From positions 868,001 to 932,000 of the forward strand of contig NZ_JABMCZ010000005.1 of assembly GCF_013186535.1 (NCBI RefSeq): a stretch of 64,000 bases of DNA, given 5' to 3'. Of the stretch, positions 1-10,412 are shown piece after piece (positions within the stretch are counted from its first letter, which is position 1; the number at the start of each line of letters is the position of its first letter). The translations under genes were made by a program, and so were the position numbers. The notes under the pieces were generated by a model. The model did not search any database and was not told the DNA's origin. It saw only the letters and a list, made by a program, of their open reading frames with translations. Source of the DNA: Nocardia terpenica (GTDB lineage: Bacteria; Actinomycetota; Actinomycetes; Mycobacteriales; Mycobacteriaceae).

Positions 1-3000
1 CGGGTGTCGCTCGCCGCGTCGCCGGTCGGTGGCGCCTCGCGGTCGAGGACGACGTAGGCGACGATGTGTTTGTCGGATGCGGCGGTGCCGCGGGCGGATT
101 CGGTGCCGGTGTCGCGGGCGACGACCACCGCCCGCGACACCGCCGGATACGACAGCAGGGCGGCCTCGATTTCCGCGGGCTCGATCCGGTATCCGCGCAC
201 CTTGACCTGATCGTCGGTGCGGCCGAGGAATTCCAGCACGCCCTCGCGGGTCCAGCGCACCAGGTCCCCGGTCCGGTACATGCGGTCACCGGTCCCGAAC
301 GGGCACGCCACGAACCGCTCCGCGGTCAGCGACGCCCGTCCCCGGTAGCCGCGCGCCAGTTGCGCTCCGGCCACATACAATTCGCCGGCCGCGCCGGGCG
401 GCACCGGTGCCAGACCGGACCCGAGCACGAATGCCCGCACATTCGCCACCGGGGCGCCGATCGGCACCCGCTCGCCGGTATCCCAGTGTCGCGCCTCGGG
501 AATCACATACGTCGTGACGCACACCGTGTTCTCGGTCGGCCCATACGCATTCGCCACACCCACCCCGGGCCACCGATCGCGGAACCGCGCCACCGCGACC
601 GGACCCAGCGCATCGCCCCCGGTGACGACCTGGCGCAGCGAATCGGCCGACAGCTCGGGCTCGGCGGTCGCCAGCACCTCGAACAGGGCGGTGGCCGCGA
701 ATATCGTCGTAACCCGGTGGCGCGACACGGTATTCAGCAGGGCCGCGATATCGAGCCGGTCGGGCGGCGCGATGACGATCGCCGCCCCGGCCAGCAGCAC
801 CGGCCACAGCTCGTACGCGGACGCGTCGAATGCCATCGACGAACGCAGCAGCGCCCGCTCGCCGTGCCCGCCGGGCCACCCGTGCCTGGCCATATTCACG
901 ACGCTGCCGTGTTGGACCACAACACCTTTCGGCCGTCCCGTGGATCCCGAGGTGTAGATGAGATACGCCGCATCGGCGGGGCCTGGGATGTAAAGCGGGT
1001 CCGGCAGGGGGCGGGCCGAAAGCCTTGCGGTGTCCGGGGTGTCGAGTTCGAGTACGTCCACGGCGCGGCCGCCGGTGGGCAGCGTCGTGTCGGTGGTGGT
1101 GAGGATCAGCCGCGGCGCGGCATCGGTGAGAATGAATTCGATGCGGTGGGCCGGATAGTCCGGGTCGATGGGCAGATACGCGCCGCCCGCCCGCAATGTC
1201 GCCAGCAGGGCGACGATCAGATCGGGGGAACGCCGCATCGCGATCGCCACCACGGTGTCGGGGCCCACGCCCCGATCGATCAGCACCCGTGCCAGCCGAT
1301 CGGCCCGCGCATCCAGCTCCCGGTAGGTCAGCTGCGCATCGTCGCAAACCACCGCGACCGACTCCGGCGAGGCCGCGACCTGCCGGGCGAACATCTCCGT
1401 GATCGACGCGATATCGCGCGCATGCTCCGACGAGTCGCCCTGTGTGAGAAGCTGTTTGCGCTCGTCGTCACTCAACAGGTCGATACCGGCGATCCGGCGC
1501 GACGGGTCGGCGGTGATCGCGCGCAACAGGCGCAGATAGCGGGCGGCGATATCGGCGACGGTGGCGCGCTCGAACAGATCGGTGGCGTATTCGATCCGGC
1601 CTGCCATCTCCCGGGGTGCGTCGTCGGTGACGGGCATTTCGATCAGGTCGATGTGCAGATCGAATTTGGCGCTACCGGTGGCGGTCGGAATGTGTTCCAC
1701 GCCCAGATCGGCCAGGCGCAGTTCGGGCAGCAGATTGTTCTGCAGGGCGAACGACACCTGGAACAGCGGGTGGTAGGCGCGCGAGCGGGTGGGGTGCAGC
1801 AGCTCGACCAACCGCTCGAACGGGGCGTCCTGGTTCTCGTAGCCGGTCAGGGCCTTGCCGCGCACCTGGTCGAGCACCTGCTCGAAGCGCGGATTCCCGG
1901 ACAGATCCACCCGCAGCACCCAGGTATTGACGAAAAAGCCCACCAGATCGTGCAATGCCTCGTCGGTGCGCCCGGCGATCGGGCCGCCGATGCAGATATC
2001 CGGCCCGGCGCCCAAGTGCGACAACAGCACCGCCAGCGCGGACTGCATCACCATCGACACCGTCATGCTGCGGTCGTGGGCGAGCCGGTATACGGCATCG
2101 CGCAACGAAGCGTCGACGGTGAAGTCGACGGTATCGCCGCGATTGCTGGCCACCGGCGGACGCGGATGATCGAGCGGCAACCGGATCGGCTGCGGCGCGC
2201 CCGCCAATTCCCGTTCCCAATACCGGAATTGGGCCGCCAGCACGCTACCGGGATCGGACTCCGCGCCCAATACCGCACGCTGCCACAGGGTGTAGTCCGC
2301 GTACTGCACCGGCAACGGCGTCCATCGCGGTGTCTGCCCCGACCGTCGCGCCGCATACGCGGTCGACAGGTCCCGCAGCAGCGGCGCCACCGACCAGCCG
2401 TCGGCGGCGATGTGATGCACCACCAACGCCAAGACCTGGTCACCGGAAGCGGTGCGCAGCAACGCAACTCGCAGCGGCGGCCGCGCGGCCAGATCGAACC
2501 CGCCGCGCACGAGGTCGGTCACCGCGTGCTCGAGCTCGCCGGGTTCGACCGTGCACGCCTCGAGCACCGGCGCCGCCTCCGCGGCGGGCAGGATCCGCTG
2601 ATAGGGCACGCCGTCCTCGTCCGGGAACACCGTGCGCAGGCTCTCGTGCCGCGCCACCACATCGGCGAGGGCGGCGGCCAGGGCATCGGCGTCGACCGGG
2701 CCGGTCAGCCGCAGCACCATCGGCATGTTGTAGGCCGCCGACGCGTCCTCGAGCTGGTTGATGAACCACATCCGCCACTGCGCGAACGACAGCGGCACCC
2801 GCTCCGGCCGCTCCCACACCGCCAGCGCTGGACGCGGATCGACCTCGGCGGTGCGTTCGGTGAGCGCCCGCGCCAGCCGGGCGGGCGTGGGTGCCTCGAA
2901 CACGTCGCGCACCCCCACCTCGATCCCCGTCGCCGCGGCGACCCGCGACGCCACCCGCGTCGCCGACAGCGAATGCCCGCCCAGGGCGAAGAAATCGTCG

Positions 3001-6000
3001 TCGACACCCACCCGGTCCACGCCCAGCACCTCGGCGAAGACGGTGACGACGATCCGCTCCGCGGGTGTCGACGCGGCCCGGTAGTCCGAGCCCGAAAACC
3101 GCGGCGCGGGCAGGGCCCGGCGATCCACCTTGCCGCTCGGTGTCAGCGGCAGCCCGTCGAGAACCACGATCACGGCGGGCATCATGAACTCCGGCAACCG
3201 ATCCGACGCGAACCGCCGGATCTCCCCCACCCGCCCCGCGGTCCCGGGATCGTTCGCATAGGGGGCGAACGAATCCACCGGAGCGGCAGTCGAATACACC
3301 TCGTCGAACACCCGGTCGGCGCTCCGCGTGAAGACGGCATCCATCCGCCCGGCCACCGTGGACCAGGTGACGGCGACCCGATAGCCCAATTCCGCACCGA
3401 GCGAACGGCATTCGCGCGGCAGCACGGCATCGGTCGGGTGGTCGGGAGCCAGATCGCCCGCACGGTCGTGTTCGGCCGCGGCATCGACCGCCCGGGTGGC
3501 GGCGACATCCACGATCGTCCCGGCCTGCGGTATGCCGGTGATTCGCACGCTCTCGGGCCGCTCGGCGACGAGATGGGCCCGCAGCCGGGAGATGTCGCCG
3601 AATCCGGCCCACGCGTGCCGCGGCACCTCCGCCAGCGACCGCACCGCCACCGGCGCCTTACGCAGCACCACGTCATAGCGGTAGCGGGTCAGCTCGTTGT
3701 CGACCGCCGCGTATTTCAATTCGATGTCCACCGCCGCGATCTCGGCGACCTTGTCTCGCAGGGCGAGGAAGAACTCCGGGGCCACGAGCAGTTCCTGCTC
3801 GCCGATCACCGTGCGCCGCACCCGATCCCGCAGCTCGGCCACCGTGTCCGCGCCGTCGGCGGCGGCCAGCCGGGTGCCGGTGGCGAACTCGCGCAGCAGC
3901 GCGAGGTTACGAATATCGCCGAGGAACAGTGCGCCGCCGGGCCGCAACAGCCGCACGGCCTTGTCGATCACATCGATCAGGTAGGCGGCATTGGGGAAGT
4001 ACTGCGCCACGGAATTCAGCAGGATCACATCGAACCGGTCGCCCGGCAACTCCGACACATCGTCGGCGGCCTGCACCCGCAACCGGACCCGATCCGCCCA
4101 CGCGGCAGCGGATTCGGCCAGCCGCGAGCGGAGGTTGTCGATGGTCGCGCCGGAAAAGTCGGTGCCCCAATACTCCTCGCACTCCGGGGCCAACCGCGAC
4201 AGCAGCAATCCCGCGCCGACACCGATTTCCAGCATCCGGGACGGGCGCAGCTCCCGGACCCGCTCCACCACGGCGTCGCGCCATCGCCGCATATCCTCGA
4301 CCGGGATCGGCCGCCCGGTGTAGCTGCTGTTCCATCCGCCGAAATCGTCGTCCAGCCCGGCCCGGTGCCCGTTGCGGCGTTGGGCATACAGCTCCTCGTA
4401 GATGCGATGCCAGTGGCCCACCAGCTCTCGCTCGCGTTCGTCGTCGCGCCGCAATGCCGCGGCGCGATCCAGGACGACGTACCCCACCAGCTGCTTGTCC
4501 GCCGCGCTCGCGGAATCCGCGGTCCCGGAACCGATCTCGCGCGCGACCACCGCCGCCTGCGATACCAGCGGGTGGGCGGCCAGTACCGCCTCGACCTCGC
4601 CCGGTTCGATCCGGTATCCGCGAATCTTGACCTGCTCGTCGGCGCGGACCACGAATTCCAGCACCCCGGCGCGGGTCCATCGCACCACGTCCCCCGTCCG
4701 GTACATGCGCTCACCGGCCGCGAACGGGCAGGCCACGAACCGTTCGGCGGTCAATCCCGGTCGGCCCCGATACCCGCGCGCCACTTGCACTCCGGCCACA
4801 TACAGTTCGCCGACGACCCCCACCGGCACCGGCCGCAACCGGGAATCCAGCACGAACACGCGCATATTCCCGACGGGGGTGCCGATCGGCACGCTTCCCC
4901 CGCCCGTCCGGTCCTGCGTGTCGGTGATCTCGTAGGTCGACACGCACACCGTGTTCTCGGTCGGCCCGTACGCATTGGCCAGCGCGATCGCGGGCCAGCG
5001 CTGCCGGAACCGCGCCGCCGCAACGGGACTCAGGGCATCGCCCGCGGTGACGATCCGGCGCACCGAATCGAGGCTCGACTCTCGTTCGGAGGTCGCCAGG
5101 ACCTCGAACAGCGGGGTCGCCAGGAACAGGGTCGTCACGTGATGCCGAATCACGGTGCGGCACAAGTCGGCGATATCGGGTCGGCCGGGTGCCGCGATGA
5201 CGAGCGTCGACCCGGCCAGCAGGGCGGGCCACAGCTCGTACGCGGACGCGTCGAAGGCCATCGACGAGTGCAGCAGCACCCGATCCCCGGCGCCGCCGGG
5301 CCAACCGTGCGCGGCCAGATTCACCACGCCGCGATGCTCGACCACCACGCCCTTCGGCCGCCCCGTCGACCCCGACGTGTAGATCACATACGCCGCGTCG
5401 CCCGGGGACACCGTGGCCTGCTCGGCGTCGCTCGACAGCCCTTGGCCGCCATCGGATTCCACCGTGTCCAGGCACAGGTGCGCCGTCTCGCCCAGTGGCA
5501 GTGTCACGGCGATCGACGTCGTGGTGAGCACCAGCAGCGGGGCGGCGTCGGTGAGAATGAATTCGATACGGCCGCTGGGATAGTCGGGATCGATCGGCAG
5601 GTAGGCGGCACCGGCCTTCAGCACGGCCAGCACCGCGGCCACCAGATCCACCGAGCGTGGCAGGGCGACGGCCACCACCGTCTCGTGCCCGGCGCCCCGG
5701 TCGATCAGCATGCGCGCCAGTCGATTCGCCCGCGCGTCCAGCTCCGCGTAGGTCACCCGCTCGTCCCCGAACTCCAGTGCGACCGCGGCCGGAGAGGTTT
5801 CGACACAGCCGCGGAACAGTTCGACGACCGTCGTGTCGCGCACGACGGTGGTAGAGGACGAGTCCCACTGTGTCAGTAGCTGTTTCCGCTCGACATCGGT
5901 CAGCAGGTCGATATCGGCGATGGCGCGCGACGGGTCGGCGTTCACCGTGCGCAGCACGTGCAGGAAGCGATCGGCCATGTCCGCCACGGTGTTTCGATCG

Positions 6001-9000
6001 AACAGGTCGGTGGCGTACTCGATCCGGCCCGCCATCACCGCGGGCGTTCCGGCGGTGGCCGGAATCTCGATCAGGTCGAAGTGCAGATCGTCCTTGGCGG
6101 TGCCGGTGGGGGTAGGCACGTACTCGACGTGCAGATCGGGCAGGTCCAGGGTCGGCACGATATTGTTCTGCAACGCCAGCGACACCTGGAACAGCGGGTG
6201 ATAGGCCGTCGACCGGGCCGGGTTGATCAGCTCGACCAGCCGCTCGAAGGGCGCGTCCTGATTCTCGTAGGCGGTCAACGCCTTCCGGCGCACCTGGTCG
6301 AGCACCCGCTCGAACGGCGGATTACCGGACAGATCCACCCGCAGCACCCAGGTATTGACAAAGAACCCCACCAGCTCGTGCAGCGCCTCGTCGGTGCGCC
6401 CGGCGATCGGGCCGCCGATCGACACGTCCGCACCGGCCCCCAGGCGCGACAGCAATACCGCCAGCGCCGCCTGCAACACCATCGACACCGTCACCTGGCG
6501 CTCCCGGGCGAGCCGGTACACCGCCTCCCGCAGGGACGCGTCGACGGTGAACACCACCACATCGCCGCGGTAGCTCACCGCCGGTGGGCGCGGCCGATCG
6601 GCGGGCAACCGGATCGGCTGCGGCGCACCCACCAATTCCCGCTCCCAGTACCGGAATTGGGCGGCCAGCACGCTGTCGGCGGCGGACTCCTCGCCCAGCA
6701 CCTCGCGCTGCCACAGCGTGAAATCCGCGTACTGCACCGGCAGCGCGCCCAGCTCGGGCGCCCGGCCCGACCGCCGCGCCACATACGCCAGCGACAGGTC
6801 CCGCACCAGCGGCGCCATCGACCAGCCGTCGGCGGCAATGTGATGCACCACCAGCACCAGGACGTGCTCGTGCTCGGCGCAGCGCACCAGCGTGGCCCGC
6901 AGCGGCATCTCCACCGCCAGATCGAACCCGCGCCGGACCAGCGCCGTCACCGCATCGCTCAGCTCCGCCGGATCGGCGTCCCGCACCTCGATCTCCGGCG
7001 CGGACGAGACGACGTCCTGGTACGGCTCCCCGTCCAGGTCGGGGAAGCGGGTGCGCAGCGTCTCGTGGCGCGCCACCACATCGCCGAGCGCGGCCGTCAG
7101 GGCCGCGATATCCAGCGGCCCGGTCAACCGGAGCACCAGGGGGATGTTGTAGGTCGGCGAGTCGGGCTCGAACCGGTTGATGAACCACATCCGCAACTGC
7201 GCGAACGACAACGGCACCCGCTCCGGCCGCTCCCGCACGGTCAACCGCGACCGCGCCGGGCCGGTCGAGCGGTCGGCGAGCACCCGGGCCAGCCGGGCGG
7301 CGGTGGGCGCGTCGAACACATCGCGCACCCCCACCTCGCTGCCGGTCACCGCGGCCAGCCGCGCCGACACCCGCGTCGCCGAGATGGAATGCCCACCGCG
7401 CGCGAAGAAGTCGTCGTCCACACCCACGCGGTCGATGCCCAGCGCCTCGGCGAACACCGCGGCCACGATCTCCTCGACCGGTGTGGCGGGGGCCCGGTAG
7501 TCCGAGGTCGCGACCGGCGGCGCGGGCAGCGCCCGGCGGTCCACCTTCCCGGTGGGGGTCATCGGCAATTCGTCGAGGACGGTCACGGTGTCGGGCACCA
7601 TGTACGACGGCAGCCGACGCGCCACCGCGTGCCGCACCGCGAGGGGATCGAGGCCGGGCCCGGGCGCGGCGGTGACATAGGCGGCCAGCCGGACGCCGTG
7701 CGCGTCGGTGTGGGTGGTGGCGACGGCGTGCCGCACCTCGTCGAGATCGACCAGGGCGGACTCGATTTCGCCGAGTTCGAGGCGCTGCCCGCGAATCTTG
7801 ACCTGAAAATCCGCGCGGCCCACGAACATCAACACTCCGCGGTCGGGCGCCCAGCGCACCAGATCCCCGGTGCGGTACATGCGCGACCCCGCCGGGCCGT
7901 ACGGATCGGCCACGAACGACGCCGCCGTCAACGCCACCCGGTTGAGGTATCCGCGCGCCACGCCGGGACCGGCCACGTACAGCTCACCGGCCACGCCCGG
8001 CGGTGTGGGCCGCAACCAGGCGTCCAGCACCATCAGCCGCGCCCCCGCGACCGGCGCGCCGAGCGAAATCGATTCGCCCGCATGCAATCCGGCGTCGGTG
8101 ACCCAGATGGTGGTCTCGCTGGGCCCGTACATGTTGTAGAGCCTGCGCACCCCGGCGGTGTCGGTTCCGGCCCATCGCGTCACCAGGGCCGGGGGGCACG
8201 CCTCGGCGCCGGTCAGCACGACCTGGAGCTCGTCGAGCCCGTCCGGTTCGATCGACAGGCCCACCGTCGGCGACAGGAAGGCGTGCGTAACATGCTGCGC
8301 CCGAAGGAATTCGGCCAGCGGCGGACCGGCGTACACATCGCCGGGAGCCACGATCAGCGCGGCGCCCGCGGGCACCGCCAGCAGAAATTCCAGGATCGCC
8401 GCATCGAATGTGCGTGCGGCCACGGCCAATACCCGCGACCGCGCGGTCGGCCGGTAACGCCGACGCTGGGCGGTGGCGATCGCCGAGAGTCCGGCGTGGG
8501 TGACCGCCACCCCCTTGGGGGTGCCGGTGGTTCCCGAGGTGTACACGACGTAGGCGGTATTACCCGGCCGCACCGCGCCGCGCCGATCGGCATCGGTCAC
8601 GGGGGCGGGGTCGTATCGGGAAAGGTCGAGCCGGTTCGGATCGACCATCCGAATCCCGGTATCCAATTGTGCTGCGTCCATGCCGGTTTCGCCGTCGACG
8701 AGCAGGAGGGAGGCGGCGCAGTCGGTGAGGATGAACCGATTCCGCTCGACCGGATGTCCGGGATCGATCGACACGAACGCGGCGCCGGTCTTCGCGACGG
8801 CCCACACCGCCCGCACCCATGCCCCGGACCGCGCAACGGCGATCGCCACCACGGTTTCCGGTCCCGCGCCGCCCTCGATCAGCGCCCGCGCGCACCGGTT
8901 CGACCACTCATCGAGGTCCCGGTAGGTCCACTCGTGCGCGGAATCGACGACGGCGGGCCGATCGGGATGGGTGGCCGCGGACCGGGAGAGCATGTCGGCC

Positions 9001-10391
9001 AGCGTGATTCGCACCGGTCCGGGGCCGCCGTCGCCCCAGCTCCGCAGCAACCGCCGCTCGTCGGGCTCGAGCAGATCGACGGCGCCGACCCGAATCCCGG
9101 TGCCGGTGTCGGTGTCGACGATGCGCAGGAAGTCGTCGAGGAAGCGGAGGAAACGCCGGTGATGGCCGACGAGACTCTCGGCGGTGTAGACGCTCGGGTT
9201 GGCGAAGAAATCGACGCGGGTGCTGTCGACGCCGACGGCCGGATAGACGTTCACCGACAGGTCCGAGATCAGCCCCGGGCTCAGCACCTCCAGCCGCCCC
9301 GTGACGGCGCCGAGCGTCAGCTTGGTATCGAGGATCATCAGATCCACCATCGGCCCGAAGGCCTGATGCGGATGGCGGGCAACCGATTCCGAGTCCGCGA
9401 GCATATCCTCGTGCCGATAGCGCTGGCGGCGAAGGACATCGGCCAGCTCGCCCTGGATCGCCTCGATCAGCGAGCCGATCGTGCCGTCGGGTGTCAGGGT
9501 GATCCGCAGCGGCACGATATTGGCCACCATTCCGCCGGAGCGGCGCATGGACGCCGTCACCCGCGCGGACACCGGCAGACTCAGCACGACCTCGTCGGAG
9601 CCGGTCATCCGCCCCAGGAACAGGCCGAACGCGGCGAGGATCAGCACCGCGGGGCCGATCGACCGCGCGTCGGCCACGGCGCGCAGCGCACCGTTGCTCT
9701 CGGCCGACAGCACGCCGCTGACCGAGCGGGGATGCTCGTCGGCCAGTGCGGTCCGGTCGGCCAGGATAACCGGCTCGGGCAGCTCGGCCAGGTACTTCGC
9801 CCAGAACGCGCGGTCGGAGTCGAAGCGCTCCGACGCGCGGTACTGTTCGTCCGCGGCGACGATCTCGCCCAGCCCCCGAATCCGTTGCCCCCCGGGCTCT
9901 CTCCCGTCGGCCGCGGCGGCGTAGAGGTCCGCGCTGCGGGCCAGGATGTTCATCGCGGCGATACCGTCCAGCGCGATGTGGTGGGCGCGCAGATACCAGA
10001 ACCAGCGCCGCTCGCCGACACACGCCAGCACGCCCGACACCAGCGGATCGTGCCGCACGTCGATCGGTCGGCGGTAATCGGCGCGCATCCAATCCCGCGC
10101 CGCCGCAACGGGATCGGGCTCGGCGCGGAAGTCCAGCCAGCGCACCGGATCGTTCGAGGTCGCGTCCAGCGCCTGCCGCGACTGCCCGTTCGCCTCGAAC
10201 ACCCGCATGCGCCCGATCTCGAACTCGTCGAGCGCGCGCCGGTACGACTCGATCAGCAGCCCCGTGTCGATGTCCCCGGCCAGGTCGACATACAGCGCGT
10301 TCGACATGGGCGTGGCACCGGCCAGCTGCTGCATCAACGCAATCGCACGCTGCGCGGCGGTCAGTGGAAAGGTATGCGGACGGTCGGGCAT
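1..10391 (-). CDS. Multimodular non-ribosomal peptide synthetase, 3' end outside the window
   Basis: Assembles a peptide, probably N-acylated. Starts at an ATG at 10391 with AGGAGG 4 bases upstream; it stays open to the left edge (about 3,460 residues seen), so its C-terminus is missing. Domains: condensation (HHIALDG near residue 137); adenylation 1 (YTSGTTG near 617, core A8 near 863); carrier (GGHS near 1001); condensation (HHIAADG near 1180); adenylation 2 (YTSGSTG near 1671) with a methyltransferase inserted after core A8 (LEIGVGAG near 2054), core A10 near 2418; carrier near 2472; condensation (HHIAADG near 2660); adenylation 3 (YTSGSTG near 3148, A8 near 3395). There is no epimerase or thioesterase in the visible part. 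A condensation domain at the very N-terminus plus an upstream acyl-AMP ligase and acyl carrier is the standard lipo-initiation arrangement. My hand-read ten-residue codes are about DALFLGMIWK, DAYFVAAVCK and DAYFVGAVCK; the last two resemble aromatic-residue codes but this is tentative. Confidence 0.95.
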   Translation of the reverse strand, partial: MPDRPHTFPLTAAQRAIALMQQLAGATPMSNALYVDLAGDIDTGLLIESYRRALDEFEIGRMRVFEANGQSRQALDATSNDPVRWLDFRAEPDPVAAARDWMRADYRRPIDVRHDPLVSGVLACVGERRWFWYLRAHHIALDGIAAMNILARSADLYAAAADGREPGGQRIRGLGEIVAADEQYRASERFDSDRAFWAKYLAELPEPVILADRTALADEHPRSVSGVLSAESNGALRAVADARSIGPAVLILAAFGLFLGRMTGSDEVVLSLPVSARVTASMRRSGGMVANIVPLRITLTPDGTIGSLIEAIQGELADVLRRQRYRHEDMLADSESVARHPHQAFGPMVDLMILDTKLTLGAVTGRLEVLSPGLISDLSVNVYPAVGVDSTRVDFFANPSVYTAESLVGHHRRFLRFLDDFLRIVDTDTGTGIRVGAVDLLEPDERRLLRSWGDGGPGPVRITLADMLSRSAATHPDRPAVVDSAHEWTYRDLDEWSNRCARALIEGGAGPETVVAIAVARSGAWVRAVWAVAKTGAAFVSIDPGHPVERNRFILTDCAASLLLVDGETGMDAAQLDTGIRMVDPNRLDLSRYDPAPVTDADRRGAVRPGNTAYVVYTSGTTGTPKGVAVTHAGLSAIATAQRRRYRPTARSRVLAVAARTFDAAILEFLLAVPAGAALIVAPGDVYAGPPLAEFLRAQHVTHAFLSPTVGLSIEPDGLDELQVVLTGAEACPPALVTRWAGTDTAGVRRLYNMYGPSETTIWVTDAGLHAGESISLGAPVAGARLMVLDAWLRPTPPGVAGELYVAGPGVARGYLNRVALTAASFVADPYGPAGSRMYRTGDLVRWAPDRGVLMFVGRADFQVKIRGQRLELGEIESALVDLDEVRHAVATTHTDAHGVRLAAYVTAAPGPGLDPLAVRHAVARRLPSYMVPDTVTVLDELPMTPTGKVDRRALPAPPVATSDYRAPATPVEEIVAAVFAEALGIDRVGVDDDFFARGGHSISATRVSARLAAVTGSEVGVRDVFDAPTAARLARVLADRSTGPARSRLTVRERPERVPLSFAQLRMWFINRFEPDSPTYNIPLVLRLTGPLDIAALTAALGDVVARHETLRTRFPDLDGEPYQDVVSSAPEIEVRDADPAELSDAVTALVRRGFDLAVEMPLRATLVRCAEHEHVLVLVVHHIAADGWSMAPLVRDLSLAYVARRSGRAPELGALPVQYADFTLWQREVLGEESAADSVLAAQFRYWERELVGAPQPIRLPADRPRPPAVSYRGDVVVFTVDASLREAVYRLARERQVTVSMVLQAALAVLLSRLGAGADVSIGGPIAGRTDEALHELVGFFVNTWVLRVDLSGNPPFERVLDQVRRKALTAYENQDAPFERLVELINPARSTAYHPLFQVSLALQNNIVPTLDLPDLHVEYVPTPTGTAKDDLHFDLIEIPATAGTPAVMAGRIEYATDLFDRNTVADMADRFLHVLRTVNADPSRAIADIDLLTDVERKQLLTQWDSSSTTVVRDTTVVELFRGCVETSPAAVALEFGDERVTYAELDARANRLARMLIDRGAGHETVVAVALPRSVDLVAAVLAVLKAGAAYLPIDPDYPSGRIEFILTDAAPLLVLTTTSIAVTLPLGETAHLCLDTVESDGGQGLSSDAEQATVSPGDAAYVIYTSGSTGRPKGVVVEHRGVVNLAAHGWPGGAGDRVLLHSSMAFDASAYELWPALLAGSTLVIAAPGRPDIADLCRTVIRHHVTTLFLATPLFEVLATSERESSLDSVRRIVTAGDALSPVAAARFRQRWPAIALANAYGPTENTVCVSTYEITDTQDRTGGGSVPIGTPVGNMRVFVLDSRLRPVPVGVVGELYVAGVQVARGYRGRPGLTAERFVACPFAAGERMYRTGDVVRWTRAGVLEFVVRADEQVKIRGYRIEPGEVEAVLAAHPLVSQAAVVAREIGSGTADSASAADKQLVGYVVLDRAAALRRDDERERELVGHWHRIYEELYAQRRNGHRAGLDDDFGGWNSSYTGRPIPVEDMRRWRDAVVERVRELRPSRMLEIGVGAGLLLSRLAPECEEYWGTDFSGATIDNLRSRLAESAAAWADRVRLRVQAADDVSELPGDRFDVILLNSVAQYFPNAAYLIDVIDKAVRLLRPGGALFLGDIRNLALLREFATGTRLAAADGADTVAELRDRVRRTVIGEQELLVAPEFFLALRDKVAEIAAVDIELKYAAVDNELTRYRYDVVLRKAPVAVRSLAEVPRHAWAGFGDISRLRAHLVAERPESVRITGIPQAGTIVDVAATRAVDAAAEHDRAGDLAPDHPTDAVLPRECRSLGAELGYRVAVTWSTVAGRMDAVFTRSADRVFDEVYSTAAPVDSFAPYANDPGTAGRVGEIRRFASDRLPEFMMPAVIVVLDGLPLTPSGKVDRRALPAPRFSGSDYRAASTPAERIVVTVFAEVLGVDRVGVDDDFFALGGHSLSATRVASRVAAATGIEVGVRDVFEAPTPARLARALTERTAEVDPRPALAVWERPERVPLSFAQWRMWFINQLEDASAAYNMPMVLRLTGPVDADALAAALADVVARHESLRTVFPDEDGVPYQRILPAAEAAPVLEACTVEPGELEHAVTDLVRGGFDLAARPPLRVALLRTASGDQVLALVVHHIAADGWSVAPLLRDLSTAYAARRSGQTPRWTPLPVQYADYTLWQRAVLGAESDPGSVLAAQFRYWERELAGAPQPIRLPLDHPRPPVASNRGDTVDFTVDASLRDAVYRLAHDRSMTVSMVMQSALAVLLSHLGAGPDICIGGPIAGRTDEALHDLVGFFVNTWVLRVDLSGNPRFEQVLDQVRGKALTGYENQDAPFERLVELLHPTRSRAYHPLFQVSFALQNNLLPELRLADLGVEHIPTATGSAKFDLHIDLIEMPVTDDAPREMAGRIEYATDLFERATVADIAARYLRLLRAITADPSRRIAGIDLLSDDERKQLLTQGDSSEHARDIASITEMFARQVAASPESVAVVCDDAQLTYRELDARADRLARVLIDRGVGPDTVVAIAMRRSPDLIVALLATLRAGGAYLPIDPDYPAHRIEFILTDAAPRLILTTTDTTLPTGGRAVDVLELDTPDTARLSARPLPDPLYIPGPADAAYLIYTSGSTGRPKGVVVQHGSVVNMARHGWPGGHGERALLRSSMAFDASAYELWPVLLAGAAIVIAPPDRLDIAALLNTVSRHRVTTIFAATALFEVLATAEPELSADSLRQVVTGGDALGPVAVARFRDRWPGVGVANAYGPTENTVCVTTYVIPEARHWDTGERVPIGAPVANVRAFVLGSGLAPVPPGAAGELYVAGAQLARGYRGRASLTAERFVACPFGTGDRMYRTGDLVRWTREGVLEFLGRTDDQVKVRGYRIEPAEIEAALLSYPAVSRAVVVARDTGTESARGTAASDKHIVAYVVLDREAPPTGDAASDT

Positions 10392-10412
10392 CCCGCCTCC
10401 TGAATCCGACGG

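Noticed and set aside
66..10403. Two very long plus-strand open frames opposite the NRPS
   Set aside because: They read as Arg/His/Gln/Gly-rich low-complexity sequence, have no domain, and lie exactly antisense to a clear multi-domain NRPS; typical of high-GC mirror frames.
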